From assembly GCA_023444445.1 (NCBI GenBank), contig JAEXMK010000018.1, positions 1 through 19,361 of the forward strand: a DNA stretch of 19,361 nt, written 5' to 3'. The position numbers were made by a program, and so were the translations under genes. Shown here piece after piece: positions 14,541 to 19,361 of the stretch; the stretch's first letter is position 1, and each line of letters starts with the position of its first letter. This DNA is from Pseudomonadota bacterium (GTDB lineage Bacteria > Pseudomonadota > Alphaproteobacteria > Rhizobiales > Rhizobiaceae). The notes beneath the pieces are model-generated. The model ran no database searches. It saw only the letters and a program-made list of their open reading frames with translations, and was not told where the DNA came from.

Positions 14541-15437
14541 TCAGGCCGCCTTGGCGACCTCGACAAAAGCGTTTCGAATGCTTTCAGCCACCGCAAGAAC
14601 AGGGCGCGACGCCTTGTCGCCCATGATCAGGCGGATATCGAAAAAGCCGAGTTCCGGCAGGCCTTCCTTGTCACCCAGAATGACCATGTCGTTCAGCACG
14701 TAGGATCGCGGCAGCGGCGCGATGGCGAGATCGGCCGCAATTGCCGCGCGCTGCGCCATGGTATGGCCGCTGAGATAGGCCACGCGGAAATTGCGCCCTC
14801 GTTTTTCCAGCGAATTGATCGCCTCCGAGCGCCAGATGCAGCCCTCTTCCCAAATGGAAATCGGCAGCGGATCGCGCAGATGGGCGGTGCCGCATTTTGC
14901 GCCTGCCCAGACCAGACGTTCGCGCATCAGCACCTCGCCGGTATCGCGCAGCGGGTGGGAGGCGCAGTTGACGAGGGCGAGGTCAAGCCGCTGCTCGTCC
15001 ATGCGCTTATAGAGATTGGAACTGGAATCGATGGTGACATCGATCATGATACCGGGGAAAGCCTCGGCAAAACGCTTGAGAATGCCCGGCAGCAAGCCAC
15101 GCTCGCCAATATCCTCCGGCGCGCCGAGCCGGACGACACCCGACAGTTCCGGCATGACGAAACGCGACACGGCCTCATTAGAGAGCGCGATCATCCGCCG
15201 CGCATAGGTCAGCAGCGTCTCGCCGTGCGCGGTCAATGTCACGGAGCGGGCATCGCGCAGGAACAGTGTCGTCTTCAACTGCTCCTCAAGCTTCTTGATC
15301 TGCATGGAGACGGCCGAGGGCGTTCTGAACACCACTTCCGCAGCGGTCGAGAAATTTCCCGTTTCCGCGATGGCGACGAAGGTTCTCAATATGTCGTTAT
15401 CCAGCAACGGCAGCGGTTGGCGGAAAGTCACGGTCAT
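14541..15437 (-). CDS. LysR-type transcriptional regulator, VtlR/LsrB-like
   Basis: This 298-residue regulator has an N-terminal winged helix-turn-helix (about 13-72: DNDILRTFVAIAETGNFSTA, then SAVSMQIKKLEEQLKTTLF). A periplasmic-binding-like effector domain follows, starting near VVRLGAPEDIGERG (101-114). The effector region has AKCGTAHLRDPLPISIWEEGC and GHTMAQRAAIAADLAIAPLP. From memory, these stretches strongly resemble Brucella VtlR and rhizobial LsrB, which activate small DUF1127 genes and an sRNA. The open frame extends to 15605, but a TTGACA promoter at 15499-15494 and AAGGTG before ATG 15437 fix the start. It is divergent from a DUF1127 gene that carries a LysR box. Confidence 0.92.
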   Translation of the reverse strand: MTVTFRQPLPLLDNDILRTFVAIAETGNFSTAAEVVFRTPSAVSMQIKKLEEQLKTTLFLRDARSVTLTAHGETLLTYARRMIALSNEAVSRFVMPELSGVVRLGAPEDIGERGLLPGILKRFAEAFPGIMIDVTIDSSSNLYKRMDEQRLDLALVNCASHPLRDTGEVLMRERLVWAGAKCGTAHLRDPLPISIWEEGCIWRSEAINSLEKRGRNFRVAYLSGHTMAQRAAIAADLAIAPLPRSYVLNDMVILGDKEGLPELGFFDIRLIMGDKASRPVLAVAESIRNAFVEVAKAA

Positions 15438-15469
15438 GGCACGCACCTTCAAATATTTTGATTTATAGA

Positions 15470-15499
15470 TGGATATCATTTCGTTTGATTGAATGTCAA
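15470..15499 (-). promoter_or_regulatory. Sigma-70 promoter for the LysR gene
   Basis: On the minus strand a perfect TTGACA (15499-15494) is followed after 18 bases by TATCCA (15475-15470). The expected start near 15463 leaves a short leader before ATG 15437 and argues against upstream start codons at 15479 and 15605. Confidence 0.6.
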
Positions 15500-15599
15500 C
15501 AACGGCGCACCATCTGGGACATCGATTGACGGGGCGATTTAAGCTTCGTCGGAATGAAGCGGCAACGACATCTCGGGTATCCCCGCGTTCCTGCTCGTA

Positions 15600-15622
15600 A
15601 TTCATTCTATAAATTGATGAAT
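15600..15622 (+). promoter_or_regulatory. LysR box (symmetric T-N11-A site)
   Basis: ATTCAT and ATGAAT are perfect six-base arms separated by exactly 11 bases, giving the T-N11-A geometry of LysR-type binding sites. It lies in the divergent region between the LysR gene and the DUF1127 gene. Its centre is about 65 bases upstream of a possible DUF1127 transcript start near 15676, the usual activation position. Confidence 0.6.
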
Positions 15623-15640
15623 GACATAAGTCTCATTCGC

Positions 15641-15669
15641 TTGCTTGATAAAACAAACGGGCGCATACC
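15641..15669 (+). promoter_or_regulatory. Possible weak promoter for the DUF1127 gene
   Basis: TTGCTT (15641-15646) and CATACC (15664-15669) are spaced by 17 bases. Both match the consensus poorly, which would fit a promoter that needs an activator bound at the LysR box 15600-15622. Confidence 0.3.
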
Positions 15670-15710
15670 GAAGTCGCAAATACGATCGTGGTTCAGGAAA
15701 GGATCAAGAG

Positions 15711-15929
15711 ATGACCATGGTACATTATCTACCGGTAACCAACCGGTCTTCCCACCGCCCAGCATCCGGTGGCTGGCTCCAGCGCCTGTCCGAACATGTT
15801 TCCGCCCGTTACGCAGAATGGCGGCGAGACCGGATGCTTCGTACACTGGAGGGATTGCCGCCGGAAACATTGAAGGATATCGGATGGCCGACAGCCGACA
15901 GCACCCGCACACACGCCGGTCGCAAATGA
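15711..15929 (+). CDS. DUF1127 domain small protein
   Basis: The 72-residue product ends in a DUF1127 domain, a short arginine-rich motif of alphaproteobacterial small proteins. The segment WLQRLSEHVSARYAEWRRDRM (about 22-42) leads to LRTLEGLPPETLKDIGW (43-59), which has the family's closing L-x-DIG pattern. Family members in Agrobacterium and Brucella affect RNA turnover, phosphate and carbon metabolism and stress responses, and their arginine-rich domain can bind RNA. GGATCAAGAG stands before ATG 15711; a longer frame from 15645 starts within the weak promoter region. It lies divergent to a VtlR-like LysR regulator and behind a LysR box, so control by that regulator is likely. Confidence 0.87.
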   Translation: MTMVHYLPVTNRSSHRPASGGWLQRLSEHVSARYAEWRRDRMLRTLEGLPPETLKDIGWPTADSTRTHAGRK

Positions 15930-16029
15930 TGGCCGACGGATGGCTCGCGACCCTCTCTCGCGTTGCGAGCCATAAGCGCCGCCCCTGACCAAAGGGACCG
16001 AAGGCGCAAAATTGCCTGCCTGTTTTACA

Positions 16030-16063
16030 TGCGACACAACGCCCGTTTTAAAGGCTTGTCGCA
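16030..16063 (+). promoter_or_regulatory. Inverted repeat upstream of the GlxA-type gene
   Basis: TGCGACA (16030-16036) and TGTCGCA (16057-16063) are perfect seven-base arms with a 20-base gap. The right arm ends 27 bases before the -35 element of the next promoter, a suitable place for an activator or autoregulator. Confidence 0.35.
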
Positions 16064-16090
16064 AATTTTGCATAATTCAAAAGCTATTTT

Positions 16091-16119
16091 TTGACAGCCC
16101 CGATTCCACGGCGTATTTT
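16091..16119 (+). promoter_or_regulatory. Sigma-70 promoter of the GlxA-type regulator
   Basis: A perfect TTGACA (16091-16096) and TATTTT (16114-16119) are spaced by 17 bases. The expected transcript start near 16126 excludes the long reading-frame start at 16012 and leaves a leader of about 75 bases before ATG 16201. Confidence 0.7.
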
Positions 16120-16200
16120 TCGTTAAAGATGTCGCAGAGAGGACATCCAGAAGACCAATTCCAAGGGAGGAATTGCGTATTCGCAACGGAGCACGGGCAA

Positions 16201-17241
16201 ATGAGCAGAAACTCCCAGAAGAAACGCTCAATCGTCTTTTTTCTCATTCCGCAATTTACCATGCTGCCCTTCGCCGCAGCGGTTGAAACGCTTCGCATCG
16301 CCAACCGAATGTTGGGCTATCAGGCCTATGAGTGGCGCATCGCCTCGCTTGATGGGCAGAAGGTCATGTCATCGAGCGGCATCTGTCTTGAGGCCGACAC
16401 CTGTCTAGCCGATGAGCGGCGCTATGTCAGCGGCGAAAACCGCCCGGAAATGGCGATCATCTGTTCGGGCATTGATGTGGACCAACACATCAACAAGTCG
16501 GTCAACGCCTGGCTGCGTGAGGCCTATAATCGCGGCATCGCCATCGGCAGCCTCTGTACCGCCGCCCATATCCTTGCGCAGGCAGGCCTCCTCAACGGCA
16601 AGCGCTGCGCGATCCATTGGGAGAACCTGCCCGGCTTTTCCGAAGCCTTCCCGCAGGTGGAAGTCTATGCCGACCTCTTCGAAGTTGACAGCAACATCTA
16701 TACCTGCGCCGGCGGCACGGCTTCGCTTGACATGATGCTGAGCCTGATCGGCCAGGATTTCGGCGAAAACCTCGTCAACCGCGTTTGCGAACAGCAATTG
16801 ACCGACCGCGTGCGCAGCCCGAATGATCGCCAGCGCCTGCCGTTACGCGCCCGTCTCGGGGTGCAGAACAGCAAGGTTCTGTCGATCATCGAATTGATGG
16901 AAGGCAATCTTGCCGAACCGCTCTCCCTGCTCGATATAGCCGATGCCGCCGATCTGTCGCGCCGGCAGGTGGAACGCCTCTTCCGCCAGGAAATGGGCCG
17001 CTCGCCCGCCCGTTATTATCTGGAAATCCGCCTCGACCGCGCGCGTCACCTGCTGGTGCAATCGGCCATGCCGGTGGTCGAAGTGGCCGTCGCCTGCGGT
17101 TTCGTCTCCGCCTCGCATTTCTCGAAGTGTTATCGCGAAATCTACAATCGCACACCGCAGCAGGAGCGCGCTGAGCGCAAGCTGCTGATCAGCGCCTCGC
17201 GAATGGCCATGGCAAGCCAGGTAGGCAAGGCCGCACATTGA
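16201..17241 (+). CDS. GlxA family transcriptional regulator (AraC type with DJ-1/PfpI domain)
   Basis: The 346-residue protein has an N-terminal DJ-1/PfpI-like sensor domain (about 10-195) with Cys119 in GSLCTAAHILAQAG at the nucleophile-elbow position. A C-terminal AraC DNA-binding domain follows (about 225-325), with helix-turn-helix segments LLDIADAADLSRRQVERLFRQ (243-263) and VVEVAVACGFVSASHFSKCYRE (292-313). This architecture is shared with GbdR, CdhR and SouR, activators of glycine betaine, carnitine and sarcosine catabolism. The likely inducer is thus a quaternary amine or similar compound, by analogy only. GGAG lies about ten bases before ATG 16201, and the promoter at 16091-16119 supports that start. 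Nearby MetF-like and formyltransferase-fold genes would fit disposal of one-carbon units. Confidence 0.92.
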   Translation: MSRNSQKKRSIVFFLIPQFTMLPFAAAVETLRIANRMLGYQAYEWRIASLDGQKVMSSSGICLEADTCLADERRYVSGENRPEMAIICSGIDVDQHINKSVNAWLREAYNRGIAIGSLCTAAHILAQAGLLNGKRCAIHWENLPGFSEAFPQVEVYADLFEVDSNIYTCAGGTASLDMMLSLIGQDFGENLVNRVCEQQLTDRVRSPNDRQRLPLRARLGVQNSKVLSIIELMEGNLAEPLSLLDIADAADLSRRQVERLFRQEMGRSPARYYLEIRLDRARHLLVQSAMPVVEVAVACGFVSASHFSKCYREIYNRTPQQERAERKLLISASRMAMASQVGKAAH

Positions 17242-17301
17242 GGGCGGGTGTTAAGGCCTGAAAACGCGAGACGTTTGGCACAGGATAGAAACTTCTCTTC
17301 C

Positions 17302-17350
17302 GTCATGTCGGGCTTGATCCGGCATCCAGCCACGGCGCGTTTGCGCCGTG
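17302..17350. repeat. Palindromic intergenic repeat, copy 2
   Basis: ATGTCGG (17305-17311) pairs with CCGGCAT (17319-17325) with one wobble. A second perfect hairpin follows: CACGGCGC (17331-17338) with GCGCCGTG (17343-17350). The GTCATGTCGGGCTTG start matches copy 1 near 8474-8488 except for one inserted base. It lies between convergent genes and could also end transcription. Confidence 0.55.
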
Positions 17351-17354
17351 AGAT

Positions 17355-17387
17355 CAGTGCGTCGCAATTAAACACTTGATCGCACTG
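17355..17387. repeat. Inverted repeat next to copy 2
   Basis: CAGTGCG (17355-17361) and CGCACTG (17381-17387) are perfect seven-base arms with a 19-base AT-rich loop. It follows the palindromic repeat directly and may be part of the same element. Confidence 0.35.
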
Positions 17388-17437
17388 GACGCCGTATCAA
17401 GTCCGCGGCGGCGCAAGTTGAGATGCGCATTCCCACA

Positions 17438-18913
17438 TCAGACGAACGGCCGAACCGCATGGGCCAAATCCTCCGCCGTCATGCCGCTACCTGCCCTATG
17501 GCCCGCCTCGCCATGCAGCCAGACCCCGGCCGCAGCCGCCTCGAAGGCAGGCGTGCCCTGCGCCAGCAGCGCGCCGATGATACCGGCCAGTACATCGCCT
17601 GACCCAGCCGTCGCAAGGCTCGCGGGAGCATTGGTGTTGACCACCGCCCGGCCATCCGGTGCGGCAATCACCGTATCGGCGCCCTTGTAGACCAGTACAG
17701 CACCACTGCGCGCCGAGGCTACCTGGGCCTTCTCGATCTTGCTCAGCATCTTGTCGGCGGCAAGATCGGGAAACAGCCGGGCAAATTCGCCCTCATGCGG
17801 CGTCAGCACGAATTTGCCCGTACCCAACGTGACACGCGCAAACAGGGCCTCCTTATGCTCCCTGAAAGCCGTGATCGCATCGGCATCCAGCACCACGGCC
17901 CTGTCTCCAAGCAGGGACACGAATTGCCGCGCCTTTTCGAGGTCGCCGAAACCGGGGCCGATAACAAAAGTGCCATGACGCCCATCGTCCAGCCACGACC
18001 GCAGATCGTCGGCATCGTCCATCGGCGCGTTCATCACGGCCGTCAACGTCATGGACAGCACGTCAAGCGCCTGGCGCGGCGCGGCAACGGTGACGATGCC
18101 TGCCCCTGCCTTCAGCGCCGCAAGCGCCGTCATGCGGCATGCCCCCGTCGCATGAGCCGGGCCGGAAAAAACGGTGAGATGCCCGCGGCGGAATTTATGC
18201 GTCTCGAGATCGTCCGCAGGCAAGGCAGAACGCCATACAAGCGGATGGTTTTCCGCAATCGAGCCAGAATGGGCGTCAAGGATGCGGGACGGAATGCCGA
18301 TATCAAATACCTCGAGCGTCCCGCAAAGCTCCCGTCCCGGCATGAGGAGATGGCCCGGCTTGCGCGCCATGAAGGTCACCGTCCGCTCGGCCCTGAACGA
18401 CGCGCCGAGAGGCACGCCCCGTCTGCCGCAGAGGCCCGAGGGCAGATCGACGGCGAGCACCGGCACCTTCGCCTGCGTGACCGCCTCGATCACGCGAACA
18501 AGTTCCTGCGGAACTTCACGCGCCAATCCAGCCCCAAATATCGCGTCGATCACCACGTCGCCCAAGAGCGGCCTATAATCGCCGAGCGGCAGCGGCGTTA
18601 CGCCGCTTCGCTCGAAGGCCGTCCGCGCATCACCCCTGAGCGCGCCGACATCGCCGAGATGATGAACCGCGACGACCGCTCCGCTGTGCAAGAGCGCCCG
18701 CGCCGCCACATAACCATCGCCGCCATTATTGCCGCCGCCGCAGAGCACGATGAAACGCTGCGCCTGCGGGTAGTGACGCAACGCCGAGGCGGCAACCGCC
18801 TGCCCCGCCCGCTCCATAAGGTCATAAAGAGGAATACCCGACTGCCCGGCCGCCGCATCGATGCGGGCCATGACAACAGGGTCGATGAGAAAGAGGTGCA
18901 AGAGGGATTTCAT
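17438..18913 (-). CDS. nnr: Bifunctional NAD(P)H-hydrate repair enzyme Nnr (epimerase and dehydratase)
   Basis: Nnr repairs NADH and NADPH damaged by hydration. The N-terminal epimerase domain interconverts R and S forms and the C-terminal dehydratase restores the cofactor using ADP. The 491-residue chain shows the epimerase nucleotide loop CGGGNNGGDGYVAAR (58-72), DAIFGAGL (123-130) and VDLPSG (155-160) in the first half. The second half has the ribokinase-like dehydratase marks GPGFGD (319-324), LDADAI (342-347), TPHEGEF (371-377) and AGSGDVLAG (436-444). Both domains look intact. GAAGGGATGA precedes ATG 18913. It lies upstream of, and divergent from, glnB, a pairing of nnr with the nitrogen PII gene seen in Rhizobiaceae. 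Confidence 0.97.
   Translation of the reverse strand: MKSLLHLFLIDPVVMARIDAAAGQSGIPLYDLMERAGQAVAASALRHYPQAQRFIVLCGGGNNGGDGYVAARALLHSGAVVAVHHLGDVGALRGDARTAFERSGVTPLPLGDYRPLLGDVVIDAIFGAGLAREVPQELVRVIEAVTQAKVPVLAVDLPSGLCGRRGVPLGASFRAERTVTFMARKPGHLLMPGRELCGTLEVFDIGIPSRILDAHSGSIAENHPLVWRSALPADDLETHKFRRGHLTVFSGPAHATGACRMTALAALKAGAGIVTVAAPRQALDVLSMTLTAVMNAPMDDADDLRSWLDDGRHGTFVIGPGFGDLEKARQFVSLLGDRAVVLDADAITAFREHKEALFARVTLGTGKFVLTPHEGEFARLFPDLAADKMLSKIEKAQVASARSGAVLVYKGADTVIAAPDGRAVVNTNAPASLATAGSGDVLAGIIGALLAQGTPAFEAAAAGVWLHGEAGHRAGSGMTAEDLAHAVRPFV

Positions 18914-19361
<448 letters not shown>

Noticed and set aside
16012..16200. N-terminal extension of the GlxA-type regulator
   Set aside because: It contains the promoter at 16091-16119, and the extension does not resemble the family.

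Overview
The window looks like ordinary chromosome from a member of the Rhizobiaceae, very probably Agrobacterium or a close relative. The evidence is high GC coding sequence with AT-rich intergenic gaps, several alphaproteobacterial families (DUF1127, a BTLCP cysteine peptidase, PAS_5, DUF1489), and a GlnB gene behind a sigma-54 promoter at the right edge. No transposase, phage gene, CRISPR array, tRNA or rRNA was seen. Species assignment is inference from protein resemblance alone.

Left part (1-5356). A minus-strand cluster holds a degenerate IscU-like scaffold, YidD and a DUF1697 protein. Diverging from it are folE (GTP cyclohydrolase I), hisI (phosphoribosyl-AMP cyclohydrolase) and a patatin-like phospholipase. 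A CBS-domain protein and a rhomboid protease follow on the minus strand.

Middle part (5357-8990). A PAS_5 protein, a PilZ protein and a secreted transglutaminase-like cysteine peptidase (BTLCP) lie on the plus strand. The peptidase gene follows a 681-base gap and its ribosome binding site lies inside a hairpin. A DUF1489 gene follows on the minus strand.

Right-middle part (9051-12506). L-serine dehydratase lies downstream of an overlooked 33-residue membrane protein gene. Next come a small hypothetical protein, a secreted phosphodiester glycosidase and a 53-residue entericidin-type lipoprotein.

Right part (12699-19361). A formyltransferase-fold protein and a MetF-like protein form a plus-strand pair suggestive of one-carbon metabolism. 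They converge on a LysR regulator resembling VtlR/LsrB. That regulator is divergent from a DUF1127 gene whose upstream region carries a symmetric T-N11-A LysR box. A GlxA/GbdR-type AraC regulator, the NAD(P)HX repair enzyme Nnr and the start of glnB complete the window.

The points most worth a second look are the LysR box and DUF1127 pairing, the hairpin that hides the BTLCP ribosome binding site, the one-carbon gene pair, the IscU-like protein that lacks a ligand cysteine, the small membrane protein before sdaA, and two copies of one palindromic intergenic repeat. I see no clear candidate for a wholly new multi-gene system.
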